Positions 1 to 7,257 are shown, numbered from the stretch's first letter. The stretch: 8,271 nt of DNA from Planctomycetia bacterium (GCA_005778045.1 SXKQ01000032.1:1-8271), one strand, 5' to 3'. Translations and numbers: made by a program. Notes: a model not told the origin generated them from the letters alone.

Positions 1-543
1 AGGTTCCCCCATGGCCATCGCTCGGCGCGCTCCGGCGAGGTCATGGGCATCGACGAGAATCTCGGCTTCGCCTTCGCCAAAGCCTTCGAAGCCGCGGGCA
101 TGAAGCTCCCGCGCAACGGCAAGGTGTTCGTGTCGGTGAAGAACGCGGACAAGCGCGCAATCCTCTCTGACGCGCGCCTGCTCGCGCAGATGGGCTACGA
201 GCTGTGCGCCACCGAGGGCACCTACAACGCGCTCAAGAACGCCGGCGTCAAGGCGAGCCGCATCAACAAGATCCACGAAGGCCGCCCGCACGTGGTCGAC
301 GTGATCAAGAACCGCGAGATCAAGCTCGTCCTCAACACGCCGCTCGGCAAGCAGACGCGCTACGACGACAAGCAGATCCGCTCGGCCGCGATCATGGGCG
401 GCATCCCCTGCATCACCACCCGCGCCGGCATCTCCGCCATCGTGCAGGCGCTTCTGGCGCTCCACGGGGGCGAGTACCTCGTCCGCCGCCTGCAGCACTA
501 CCACCGCCGCCCCGCCGCCCGCCCCGCGACCACCAAGGTCTGA
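1..543 (+). CDS. carB: Carbamoyl-phosphate synthase large subunit, C-terminal fragment
   Basis: This is the 3' end of carB. The enzyme makes carbamoyl phosphate from bicarbonate, glutamine-derived ammonia and 2 ATP in the cytoplasm, for pyrimidine and arginine synthesis. The gene enters from the left edge in frame 1 and stops at TGA 541-543, so the ATG at 43 is internal (the Met of GEVMG), not a start. GEVMG is the conserved end of the second ATP-grasp half. It is followed by the allosteric MGS-like domain, from about 103 to the end. Residues matching those that bind UMP/IMP in the E. coli enzyme appear conserved: Lys in NADKR (codon at 151), both Thr of ATEGT, Lys in INKIHEGRP and Asn in LNTPLG. 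The C-terminus carries a short basic tail (LQHYHRRPAARPATTKV). The first 14 codons match the family poorly: FP and RS-GEVMG are visible, but the usual LGPEMRSTGEVMG spacing is shortened, which may be a sequence error at the edge. The identification is secure. Confidence 0.95.
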   Translation, partial: RFPHGHRSARSGEVMGIDENLGFAFAKAFEAAGMKLPRNGKVFVSVKNADKRAILSDARLLAQMGYELCATEGTYNALKNAGVKASRINKIHEGRPHVVDVIKNREIKLVLNTPLGKQTRYDDKQIRSAAIMGGIPCITTRAGISAIVQALLALHGGEYLVRRLQHYHRRPAARPATTKV

Positions 544-591
544 GCGGCAGGCCGGGGAAAGGTCTTCCACATCGCGTGGGCCGCCCACGAG

Positions 592-617
592 GGTGCGGAG
601 CCCCCGCAGCCTGTTTT
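592..617 (+). terminator. Probable intrinsic terminator after carB
   Basis: A GC-rich stem pairs GGTGCGG (592-598) with CCGCAGCC (604-611), with one bulged G at 609 and a five-base loop. It is followed by TGTTTTC (612-618), a short T-run on the plus strand. A smaller perfect hairpin lies just upstream (CGTGGG 575-580 with CCCACG 584-589). The position, 50-70 bases past the carB stop, suits termination of carB before the protease genes. The T-run is short, so the call is moderate. The rest of 544-680 shows no gene, and I could not find a convincing promoter in it. Confidence 0.5.
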
Positions 618-652
618 CTGGGGCTAGAGTGAGGTGGGCCGTGCGGCCGGGG

Positions 653-675
653 AGGGCTTCCCGGCTGGAAGCCCT
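653..675 (+). promoter_or_regulatory. Hairpin in the leader of the first protease gene
   Basis: A perfect 9-bp inverted repeat, AGGGCTTCC (653-661) and GGAAGCCCT (667-675), has a five-base loop and ends five bases before the ATG at 681. The purine-rich GGGGAGGG (649-656) is the best Shine-Dalgarno-like tract. It is split by the hairpin base and lies too far from the ATG unless the stem is folded out. The hairpin has no T-run, so it is more likely to affect translation initiation or mRNA stability than to terminate transcription. Its function is inferred. Confidence 0.5.
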
Positions 676-680
676 TGGCG

Positions 681-3140
681 ATGCGATTCTCCAGCCCGAC
701 CCTCGTGCTCGCGGGGGCTGCTCTCCTCGTCGGGGGGCAGCTCTTCGGCCAGTCGTTGCCGCCCGAGGCGGTGGTGGCGCTGGCGCCGGAACAGGCCGCC
801 GAGCTCGTGCGCTCGCCGCGCTGGCTGGCGTTGCGCGCAGGTGGCTTCGACACGCGCGGCAACGAACCGGAGCTGCCGGCGGACCTGCGCCGGGAGCGTC
901 GCGAGCGCGGCGGCGCGACGTGCTTCCTCGTGCAGTTCGATCGCGCGCTGTCACCAGCGCTGCGCGAGCGCGCGCTCGCCACGGGGGCGCAACTGCTCGA
1001 GTACCTTCCGACGAACGCGTTCCTCGTGCGCGCCACGCCCACGCAGCGCGCGCAGCTCGAGCGCCAACCCGAGGTGGCGTGGAGCGGCGAGCTGCACCCT
1101 GCGTGGCGCATCGACTCGCGCCTGCGCGAAGGCTCGCTCGATACGGCGCTCGCCGCCGTGCGGCACGACCTCGTCGCGCTCGGCTTCCGCGGTGGCTCGC
1201 GCGCTGCGCTCGAGCTCGCGCTGCGCCGCCAAGGAGCGAGCGTCACCGAGCTGATCGAGGAGCAAGGCCGTTGGCTCGCGCGCATCCGCGCGAGCGCGAC
1301 CGTCGCACGGCGCATCGCGCGCGAGGACGCGCTGCAGTGGATCGAGGCCGAACAGCCCGTGACGCTGCGCAACAACTCGGTCGCGTGGGTCGTGCAGTCG
1401 AACCAGAACCAGCTGATGAAGGTCTGGGATCGCGGGCTGCGCGGCGATGGCGAGGTCATCGGGCACATCGACAGCCCGATCTCGGTGCTGAACAACTGCT
1501 GGTTCCGCGACCCGGTGGGCGCGCCGATCGGTCCCGGGCACCGTAAGGTCGTGTACCTCTCGAGCAGCGGCGCTGACGTGCACGGCATGCACACTGCCGG
1601 CACGCTCGCGGGCGACGCGCAGCCAGTGACGGGTTCGACGCTCAGCCGCGGCATGGCGTACCTCGCCAAGCTCGCGCATACGGACCTGCCGGTTGCGTCC
1701 TACTCCGCGACCGCGACGCTGCATGGCAGCCACGGCGCGCGCGTGCACTCGAACTCGTGGGGCGTCGACAGCGTGACGTCCTACAGCGCGCTGTGCGCCT
1801 CGATCGACGCCTTCCAGTGGGCCAACGAGGAACACCTGTCGGTGTTCTCGGTCTCCAACGGCGCCTTCGTGACGAGCCCGGAGAACGCCAAGAACGTACT
1901 GGCGGTGAGCTCGACGGAAAACGGCGGGAACGCGGACCGGATCTGCTTCGGCGGGCTCGGCCCGACGAGCGACGGGCGGCGGCGACCCGAGGTGATGGCG
2001 CCGGGCTGCGGCGTGGTCTCGGCCGCGCCGGGCACGTGCGCGACGGGCACGCTCAACGGCACGAGCATGGCGACGGCCGCAGTCGGCGGGGCGGCGACCC
2101 TCGCGCGCGAGTACTTCCTCGACGGCTTCTACCCGAGCGGACGCGCCAGCGCGGCGGATGCGTTCGTGCCGAGCGGCGCGCTGCTGAAGGCCGTGATCGT
2201 GAGCTCGGGCGAGGATGTCACGAGCGCGCCGGGCTATCCGTCGATGCGCGAGGGCTGGGGCCGCGTCAATCTCGACAAGGCGCTGCACTTCGTCGGCGAC
2301 GAGTCGAAGCTCTTCGCGACCGAGCTGCGGCACGTCGCAGGGCTTGGCACCGGGCAGTCGACCAGCTGGACGGTCCACGTACAGTCGAGCGCGCTGCCCT
2401 TCGAAGTGACGCTCGCCTTCATGGACGCGCCAGGTTCCGTCAATGCAGCGATCGCGGTGGTCAACGACCTCGACCTCGAAGTGCTCTCGCCCTCGGGCAC
2501 GCTGTTTCTCGGCAACGTGTTCGCGAATGGCGCATCGACGGGCGGCGGAGCCGCGGATCCGCTCAACAACGTCGAGCGCGTCATCGTGCGCCAGCCGGAG
2601 CTCGGCCCTTGGACGCTCCGCGTGCGCGGCGCGAACGTGCCACAGGGTCCGCAGGGCCTCGGCGTGTGCGCCACCGGCGACATCGCGTGGGGCGGGAGCT
2701 CGTCCCCCACGCGCTACTGCGCCACGAGCCAGACGACGAACTTCTGCGCGCCGCGTCTGCACACGTCGGGTATCGCGCGCGCGGGAGCGAGCGGTGGCTT
2801 CACGCTCGCGGCGAGCGGCGTCGAGGGCCAGCGTCAGGGACTCGTGTTCTACGGCACGGGCGGTCGCATTTCGGTGCGCTGGACGTTCCAGAGTTCGAGC
2901 TTCTGGTGCGTGCGCCCGCCGGTGCAGCGCATGACGACCCAGTTCAGCGGTGGGACGCTCGGCGGTTGCGACGGGCTGTTCTTCACCGACTGGTCGGCGT
3001 GGGTTAGCGCGCGCCCGTGGTCGCTTGGGGCGACTTTCGGCCCCGGGGCGCTGGTGCAGTCTCAGGCGTGGTTCCGTGACCCGCTCGCGCCGGGCCAAGG
3101 GAACCTCACGGACGCTGTCGAGTTCGTTGTCCAGCCCTAG
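681..3140 (+). CDS. Secreted KP-43-like subtilase (S8 serine protease), first paralogue
   Basis: This is an 819-residue secreted serine endopeptidase. The ATG at 681 is preferred over an in-frame TTG at 675, which lies inside the leader hairpin. Order of parts: signal peptide (1 to about 23, basic MRF then a hydrophobic core ending LFG/Q); prodomain about 25-240, with two similar halves; subtilase domain about 246-540; jelly-roll domain about 545-675; Cys-containing C-terminal module 679-819. The catalytic triad is Asp264 (GHIDS), His301 (HGMHTAGT) and Ser462 (NGTSMATAA), with oxyanion Asn393 (SVSNG). The overall motif order (ARVHSNSWG, AKNVLAV, DGRRRPEVMAPG, EGWGRVNLDKAL, VNDLDLEV, NNVERV, ANVPQGPQ) matches KP-43-type subtilases. 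It is unusual in having HGMH for HGTH and Ala for the Pro that normally follows GTSMA[TS]. The parts and motifs fit an active exported enzyme made as a zymogen; the substrate is unknown. It is followed after 88 bases by its paralogue in the same orientation. Confidence 0.93.
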   Translation: MRFSSPTLVLAGAALLVGGQLFGQSLPPEAVVALAPEQAAELVRSPRWLALRAGGFDTRGNEPELPADLRRERRERGGATCFLVQFDRALSPALRERALATGAQLLEYLPTNAFLVRATPTQRAQLERQPEVAWSGELHPAWRIDSRLREGSLDTALAAVRHDLVALGFRGGSRAALELALRRQGASVTELIEEQGRWLARIRASATVARRIAREDALQWIEAEQPVTLRNNSVAWVVQSNQNQLMKVWDRGLRGDGEVIGHIDSPISVLNNCWFRDPVGAPIGPGHRKVVYLSSSGADVHGMHTAGTLAGDAQPVTGSTLSRGMAYLAKLAHTDLPVASYSATATLHGSHGARVHSNSWGVDSVTSYSALCASIDAFQWANEEHLSVFSVSNGAFVTSPENAKNVLAVSSTENGGNADRICFGGLGPTSDGRRRPEVMAPGCGVVSAAPGTCATGTLNGTSMATAAVGGAATLAREYFLDGFYPSGRASAADAFVPSGALLKAVIVSSGEDVTSAPGYPSMREGWGRVNLDKALHFVGDESKLFATELRHVAGLGTGQSTSWTVHVQSSALPFEVTLAFMDAPGSVNAAIAVVNDLDLEVLSPSGTLFLGNVFANGASTGGGAADPLNNVERVIVRQPELGPWTLRVRGANVPQGPQGLGVCATGDIAWGGSSSPTRYCATSQTTNFCAPRLHTSGIARAGASGGFTLAASGVEGQRQGLVFYGTGGRISVRWTFQSSSFWCVRPPVQRMTTQFSGGTLGGCDGLFFTDWSAWVSARPWSLGATFGPGALVQSQAWFRDPLAPGQGNLTDAVEFVVQP
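2715..3137 (+). other. C-terminal Cys-containing module of the first protease
   Basis: Residues 679-819 form a separate module after the jelly-roll domain. Landmarks in order are YCATSQTTNFC, SGGFTLAASGVEGQRQGLVF, FYGTGGR, WCVRPPVQRMTTQ, SGGTLGGC, QAWFRDP and LTDAVEFVV. The same landmarks recur at the same spacing in the second protease. Four cysteines are shared and could form two disulphides outside the cytoplasm. The role is not known; attachment, sorting or substrate binding are all possible. Confidence 0.7.
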
Positions 3141-3193
3141 CCGGGCGTGGCGAGCGAACCTGTGGACACCGGCGACCGTCGTATTGTGACGTC

Positions 3194-3218
3194 CCGCCGC
3201 ACCCTCGTCGTGCGGTGG
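3194..3218 (+). promoter_or_regulatory. Hairpin in the leader of the second protease gene
   Basis: CCGCCGCAC (3194-3202) pairs with GTGCGGTGG (3210-3218) as a 9-bp stem with one G-T pair and a seven-base loop. It ends ten bases before the ATG at 3229. Only two T bases follow, so it is a poor terminator for the upstream gene. It may instead control initiation, protect the transcript or attenuate read-through. No clear Shine-Dalgarno sequence separates it from the ATG; the only purine-rich bases (GGTGG) are inside the stem. Confidence 0.4.
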
Positions 3219-3228
3219 TTCGTACACC

Positions 3229-5685
3229 ATGCGGCGCACTCCCCACCTAGCCATCGCCCTTGCCGCTTTCGGCCTAGTTCCCGCGTTCGCGCAGGAACTG
3301 CCCAAGCTCCCCGACAACCTCCAGCAAGGCTGGACCTTCGAGGAAGCCAACGGCTTGGCCGCAGAGCCGCGCTGGCTGTCGCTCGCCTACAGGGAGTTCG
3401 ACACGAGCCGCGAGCTACCCACGATCCCCGAGGATCTCGCGCTCGAACCGGAGAGCAACGCCGGCTACTTCCTGGCCCAGTTCTCGGGCGCGATCACGGA
3501 GGACCTGCGGGCGGAGCTCGCGGCCACCGGGGCGGAGCTGCTCGACTACATCCCGAACCACGCCTTCCTCGTGCGCGGCGACGTCGGTGTGCGCACGGCG
3601 GTCACCAGGGTCGCGGCCCGCGTCTGGACCGGCGACTTCCACCCCGCCTACCGCATCGAGCCGCGCCTGCTGCTCGCCTCGCAAGATGACGCGCTCGCGG
3701 TGCTCCCGCGGCCGCTCGTCGTGATGGGCTTCCGCGGCACGAGCCTGGCGGTGCTGTCGGAGCAGGTCAGCGCGAGCGACGTGGCGATCGAGGACAGCTG
3801 GGAAGAGTACGGTCGCTGGTTCGTGCAGGTCCGAGCGAGTCCGCTCGTGGCGCGCGCGCTCGCCCGTGGCCGTGACGTGCAGTGGATCGAGCCCGCGCCC
3901 GAGATGACGCTGCGCAACGACTCGATCGTGTGGGTCGTGCAAACGAACGTCTCCGGCAACACGCGCGTGTGGAACCAGGGACTCGCCGGACAGGGACAGG
4001 TGATCGGGCACGTCGACGGGCTGCTGTCGACGACCTCGTGCTACCTCTCCGATCCCACGGGCGCCCCCGTCGGCGCGACGCATCGCAAGATCGTGTACCG
4101 CAACGGCAGTGGTGGCTCGGACAGCCACGGCACCCACACCGCGGGTACGGCCGCGGGCTACGCGCAGCCCGTCAACGGCTCGACGGCGAACCGCGGTCTC
4201 GCCTACCTCGCCAAGATCGCGCACACGGAGCTCCCCATCACGGGCTTCAACACGACGGGCGTCGCACACGCGAACGTCGGTGCGCGCGTGCACACCAACT
4301 CGTGGGGCAATGACGCGACCACCGCCTACGACTCGCTGTGCAGCTCGATCGACACGTTCCAGTGGAACAACGAGGAGAACCTCGTGCTGTTCTCCACCAC
4401 GAACACAGGGACGCTGAAGAACCCCGAGAACGCGAAGAACCTGCTCGCGGTCGGCGCGACACAGGACACGCCCAACGTCAACTCTTTCTGCTCGGGGGGC
4501 ACCGGCCCCACGGCAGACGGTCGCCGCAAGCCCGAGGTCATGACCCCGGGCTGCGGAACGGTCTCGGCGAGTACCGGCACATGTGGCACGACCTCGCTCA
4601 CGGGCACGAGCATGGCCTGCCCGTCCGCCACAGCCGCGGCAGCGCTGGTGCGCGAGTACTTCATGGACGGCTTCTACCCGACCGGCGCCGCGGTCCCCGC
4701 CAACGCGTTCACGCCGACCGGCGCGCTGGTGAAGGCAGTGCTCGTCAACACGGCCCAAGACATGACGGCCATCGGCGGCTATCCGAGCAACCAGGAAGGC
4801 TGGGGACGTCTCAACCTCGACGATTCCCTGTTCTTCACGGGCGACGCGGCCAAAATGATCGCGGTCGACGTGCGCAAGGCGCAGGGCCTGACCACGGGCG
4901 CGACTTTCGTACGCCAGTTTCAGGTGAACGCGAGTACGACGCCGCTCGAGATCACGCTCGCGTGGCATGACGCGCCGGGCTCGACCAACGCCACGAACCC
5001 GGTGGTCAACAACCTCGACCTCACGGTCACGAGCCCGACGGGCACGGTGTACCGCGGCAACGTGTTCGCGAGCAGTTGGTCGACCACAGGCGGCACGGCG
5101 GACCTCAAGAACAACGTCGAGCGCGTGGCGATCCAGACTCCCACGGCAGGCACGTGGAGCCTGACGATCACGGCCACCAACGTGCCGACGCCGAACCAAG
5201 GCTTCGGCCTGTGCCTCACGGGCAACGTGACGGATGGCGGCGGCTCGAATCCGACCAGCTACTGCACGCCCGGCCTCACCTCGAGCTTCTGCGCCGCCGA
5301 TCTCACGGCTGCGGGCATCGCGAGCGCCACGGCGACTTCGGGCTTCACGCTCACCGCGACGCAGGTCGAAGGCAACCGTCAAGGACTGATCTTTTACGGC
5401 CTCAGCGGCCGAAACGCGGCCCCTTGGGCGCCGAACAACACGAGCGTGCTGTGCGTCAAGTCGCCGGTGCAGCGCATGACGTCTCAGAACTCGGGTGGCC
5501 TCTCGGGTACCTGCCTCGGCACGCTCTCGATCGACTGGAACGCGTTCCGCGCCACGCGTCCCACGGCGCTCGGCAACCCGTTCGTCTCGGGCCAGCTCGT
5601 GCAGGCGCAGGCGTGGTTTCGCGACCCCGCGGCGTCCGGCACGACGAACCTCTCCGACGGTCTCGAGTTCACCGTGCGTCTCTGA
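3229..5685 (+). CDS. Secreted KP-43-like subtilase (S8 serine protease), second paralogue
   Basis: This 818-residue secreted serine endopeptidase is collinear with its upstream neighbour. A clear signal peptide (MRR, hydrophobic core, AFA/Q) is predicted to be cut after residue 21. A prodomain of two similar halves follows (about 25-240), then the subtilase domain (about 245-540), the jelly-roll domain (about 545-672) and the C-terminal module (678-818). The triad is Asp263 (GHVDG), His300 (HGTHTAGT) and Ser461 (TGTSMACPS), with oxyanion Asn392 (STTNTG). The landmarks RVHTNSWG, NAKNLLAVGATQ, DGRRKPEVMTPG, EGWGRLNLDDSL, LAWHDAPGS and NNLDLTV are close to KP-43-type enzymes. Cys442 and Cys452 bracket the loop before the catalytic Ser and may form a disulphide. 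Gly follows the catalytic Asp, where Ser or Thr is usual. The upstream gene ends 88 bases before; co-transcription is likely but not shown. Substrate specificity cannot be read from the sequence. Confidence 0.95.
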   Translation: MRRTPHLAIALAAFGLVPAFAQELPKLPDNLQQGWTFEEANGLAAEPRWLSLAYREFDTSRELPTIPEDLALEPESNAGYFLAQFSGAITEDLRAELAATGAELLDYIPNHAFLVRGDVGVRTAVTRVAARVWTGDFHPAYRIEPRLLLASQDDALAVLPRPLVVMGFRGTSLAVLSEQVSASDVAIEDSWEEYGRWFVQVRASPLVARALARGRDVQWIEPAPEMTLRNDSIVWVVQTNVSGNTRVWNQGLAGQGQVIGHVDGLLSTTSCYLSDPTGAPVGATHRKIVYRNGSGGSDSHGTHTAGTAAGYAQPVNGSTANRGLAYLAKIAHTELPITGFNTTGVAHANVGARVHTNSWGNDATTAYDSLCSSIDTFQWNNEENLVLFSTTNTGTLKNPENAKNLLAVGATQDTPNVNSFCSGGTGPTADGRRKPEVMTPGCGTVSASTGTCGTTSLTGTSMACPSATAAAALVREYFMDGFYPTGAAVPANAFTPTGALVKAVLVNTAQDMTAIGGYPSNQEGWGRLNLDDSLFFTGDAAKMIAVDVRKAQGLTTGATFVRQFQVNASTTPLEITLAWHDAPGSTNATNPVVNNLDLTVTSPTGTVYRGNVFASSWSTTGGTADLKNNVERVAIQTPTAGTWSLTITATNVPTPNQGFGLCLTGNVTDGGGSNPTSYCTPGLTSSFCAADLTAAGIASATATSGFTLTATQVEGNRQGLIFYGLSGRNAAPWAPNNTSVLCVKSPVQRMTSQNSGGLSGTCLGTLSIDWNAFRATRPTALGNPFVSGQLVQAQAWFRDPAASGTTNLSDGLEFTVRL
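5260..5682 (+). other. C-terminal Cys-containing module of the second protease
   Basis: Residues 678-818 repeat the module of the first protease: YCTPGLTSSFC, SGFTLTATQVEGNRQGLIF, FYGLSGR, LCVKSPVQRMTSQ, SGGLSGTC, QAWFRDP and LSDGLEFTV. It sits after a complete jelly-roll domain, so the basic KP-43 architecture is already finished before it begins. I recall similar C-terminal regions in other secreted planctomycetal proteins of unrelated function, which would make it a mobile, lineage-typical module. That recollection needs a search. Confidence 0.7.
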
Positions 5686-5707
5686 GCGGCGCGCGGGTGC
5701 CAAACGG

Positions 5708-5741
5708 GAGCGGGCGCGACCAACGACGGCCGCGCCCGCTC
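5708..5741. terminator. Bidirectional terminator between convergent genes
   Basis: A perfect 11-bp stem, GAGCGGGCGCG (5708-5718) with CGCGCCCGCTC (5731-5741), encloses a 12-base loop. It fills most of the 78 bases between the stop of the second protease and the stop of the minus-strand TPR gene. On the plus strand it is followed by TGCTTTCCC, a weak T-rich tail; the minus-strand tail is CCGTTTGG. The symmetry and convergent setting favour a shared terminator. The weak T-runs leave some doubt about efficiency. Confidence 0.7.
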
Positions 5742-5763
5742 TGCTTTCCCTGATGTGGCCCGC

Positions 5764-7257
5764 TCAGCGCGAGTTCGCGACGCGCTCGACTTGCTCCATG
5801 TACTCCTGAATGTTCTCGCGGGGCTTGATGGTCTGCGCGCGGCGTAGAAGCGGCAGAGCCTCGCTGTAGCGGCCGAGGCTCACGAGCAGCTGCGCGTGGC
5901 GGACCTTCGCGTCGGCCTCGAAGGCCTCGATCGCGGCGGCGCGCTCGAACAGGAAGATCGCCCTGTCAGGATCCTGCGAGCGCTGGGAGTGCTGGGCCAA
6001 GAGGATCAGGGCCTCGCCATCGAGGGGATCGAGGGCCACGATTTCCGCGAGGATCAGGACCTCGTCACCGCTCGCACCCTCGGCGACGGCAAGGCGCGCA
6101 CGCAGCTTGAGCAGATCCTTGCGCTCGGATTCCTGCAGACGCTCGCCGCGCAGGCGCTGGACGTCCTCGACGAGTCGGCGAGCCTCGGCGGTCGCGCCGC
6201 GGGCCATCAGCACGCGGGCCGCGCGCACGGCGCGGTCGCTAGATTGCGCCGGGTTGCGCTCGAGGGCGCGCGTGTAGGCCGCGACGGCGAGCTCGAACAG
6301 CTCCTCGTTGACGTAGATGTCGCCGAGCATGTTCTGACTGTCCGCGGGGCCGGCACCCATGCGCTCGACGATCTCGTAGTTTTCCGCGGCTCGCATGCGC
6401 TGGCCAAGACCGATGTAGGCATTGGCCTGCAGCATCCACAGGTCGGCGCGATCGGGCTGGTCAGCGAGCATCGTGCCGCACAGCGCGGCAGCGTCGTCGA
6501 AACGGCGCTGCTTGAAGAAGCAGCGAGCCAGCCCCATCTTCCAGTCCTGCGTCGCGGGATCGAGCAGGTTGGCCATGCGATAGGCCGACTCAGCGGCAAG
6601 GTGGTCCTCCAGATTGGAGTTCGCGAAGCCCAGCAGACCGTAGGTCAGAGCGTCGCCGCCACCGAGCTCGATCACGCGCGTGAGCGCGGTCGAGGCCGAG
6701 CGATGATCGCCTTGGCGCACGTGGATCAGCGCCAAGTTACGCCATGCGCGTCGGAAGCGCGGGAACTTCTCGACGGCGGCCTCGTAGACCGGGATCGCCT
6801 TGTCGAGTTCCTCGCGCTGGAAGTGGATGTTCGCCAGCGTGAAGTCGATCACCGCGCTGGCGCCGGCGCCGCGCAGCTTCTCGATCTCGACGACCGCGAG
6901 GTCGAGCTTCTCGGTCGAGATGAGCTCGAGCACCTTCTGCATCGACTCGCGCTCGAGCGGCATGACCTTCGGCTCGATGTCCGTCTCGGACGCGTAGCTC
7001 TCGATCAGGCGCCGACGGAAGGTGGCGTCGCTCCACAGCTCGTCGCCGGGCTTCTGAGCGGTGCGCTGCTGCGCGATCGGCTCAAACACGGGCTCCGTCG
7101 CGGACGGACCGGACTCGTCCAGCGGCGCCGCAGCCTCGACGAGCGCGAGCTCGAGCACGGGCGTCGACGGCGCGGACACCGGCTCGACCACGGGCGCGGA
7201 CGCGCAGGAAGCTGCGAGCAGGACGAGCGGGGCACTGAGGGAGATCTTCATCGACAT
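5764..7257 (-). CDS. TPR-repeat lipoprotein
   Basis: This is a 497-residue predicted lipoprotein. The N-terminus MSMKISLSAPLVLLAASC has a short hydrophobic segment and a lipobox-like LAAS/C with Cys18. A Pro/Ala/Glu-rich linker of about 80 residues follows. From about 135 the protein is helical tetratricopeptide repeats. Units with the usual W/L-G/A-Y/F-A-P pattern are visible near 135-168, 169-202, 204-236, 237-270, 272-305 and 306-338, with further units near 380-480. TPRs bind proteins, so a scaffold or accessory role for the adjacent TonB-ExbD unit is likely but unproven. The ATG at 7257 shares its A with the tonB stop (TGATG). A second in-frame ATG at 7251 lies six bases on. GGAG at 7266-7263 is five bases from the first ATG and eleven from the second, so I favour the first. 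The stop is TGA 5766-5764. The open frame continues upstream across tonB, but that part is not coding. Confidence 0.88.
   Translation of the reverse strand: MSMKISLSAPLVLLAASCASAPVVEPVSAPSTPVLELALVEAAAPLDESGPSATEPVFEPIAQQRTAQKPGDELWSDATFRRRLIESYASETDIEPKVMPLERESMQKVLELISTEKLDLAVVEIEKLRGAGASAVIDFTLANIHFQREELDKAIPVYEAAVEKFPRFRRAWRNLALIHVRQGDHRSASTALTRVIELGGGDALTYGLLGFANSNLEDHLAAESAYRMANLLDPATQDWKMGLARCFFKQRRFDDAAALCGTMLADQPDRADLWMLQANAYIGLGQRMRAAENYEIVERMGAGPADSQNMLGDIYVNEELFELAVAAYTRALERNPAQSSDRAVRAARVLMARGATAEARRLVEDVQRLRGERLQESERKDLLKLRARLAVAEGASGDEVLILAEIVALDPLDGEALILLAQHSQRSQDPDRAIFLFERAAAIEAFEADAKVRHAQLLVSLGRYSEALPLLRRAQTIKPRENIQEYMEQVERVANSR

Larger units (their letters stand above)
681..5685 (+). 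repeat. Tandem duplication of the protease gene
   Basis: The two protease genes are direct, gene-length repeats. They encode 819 and 818 residues with catalytic residues offset by one position throughout (Asp 264/263, His 301/300, Asn 393/392, Ser 462/461). More than half of the catalytic-domain residues look identical by eye. The copies have diverged in signal peptide, leader and many codons, so the duplication is not recent. Confidence 0.85.

Noticed and set aside
625..630. TAGAGT as a -10 element for the first protease
   Set aside because: It matches the consensus at four of six bases and has no matching -35 at a suitable distance, so it is not better than chance.
3163..3187. A possible promoter for the second protease (TGGACA at 3163-3168 and TATTGT at 3182-3187)
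   Set aside because: The spacer is only 13 bases, too short for a standard sigma-70-type promoter.
951..3350. A 799-codon open frame antisense to the first protease
   Set aside because: Its translation is Arg/Ala/His-rich with no recognisable domain. It mirrors the codon periodicity of a GC-rich gene whose plus-strand product is clearly identified.
3415..5703. A 762-codon open frame antisense to the second protease
   Set aside because: It has the same low-complexity Arg/Ala/Val composition. It is an artefact of GC-rich third positions opposite a well-supported subtilase.
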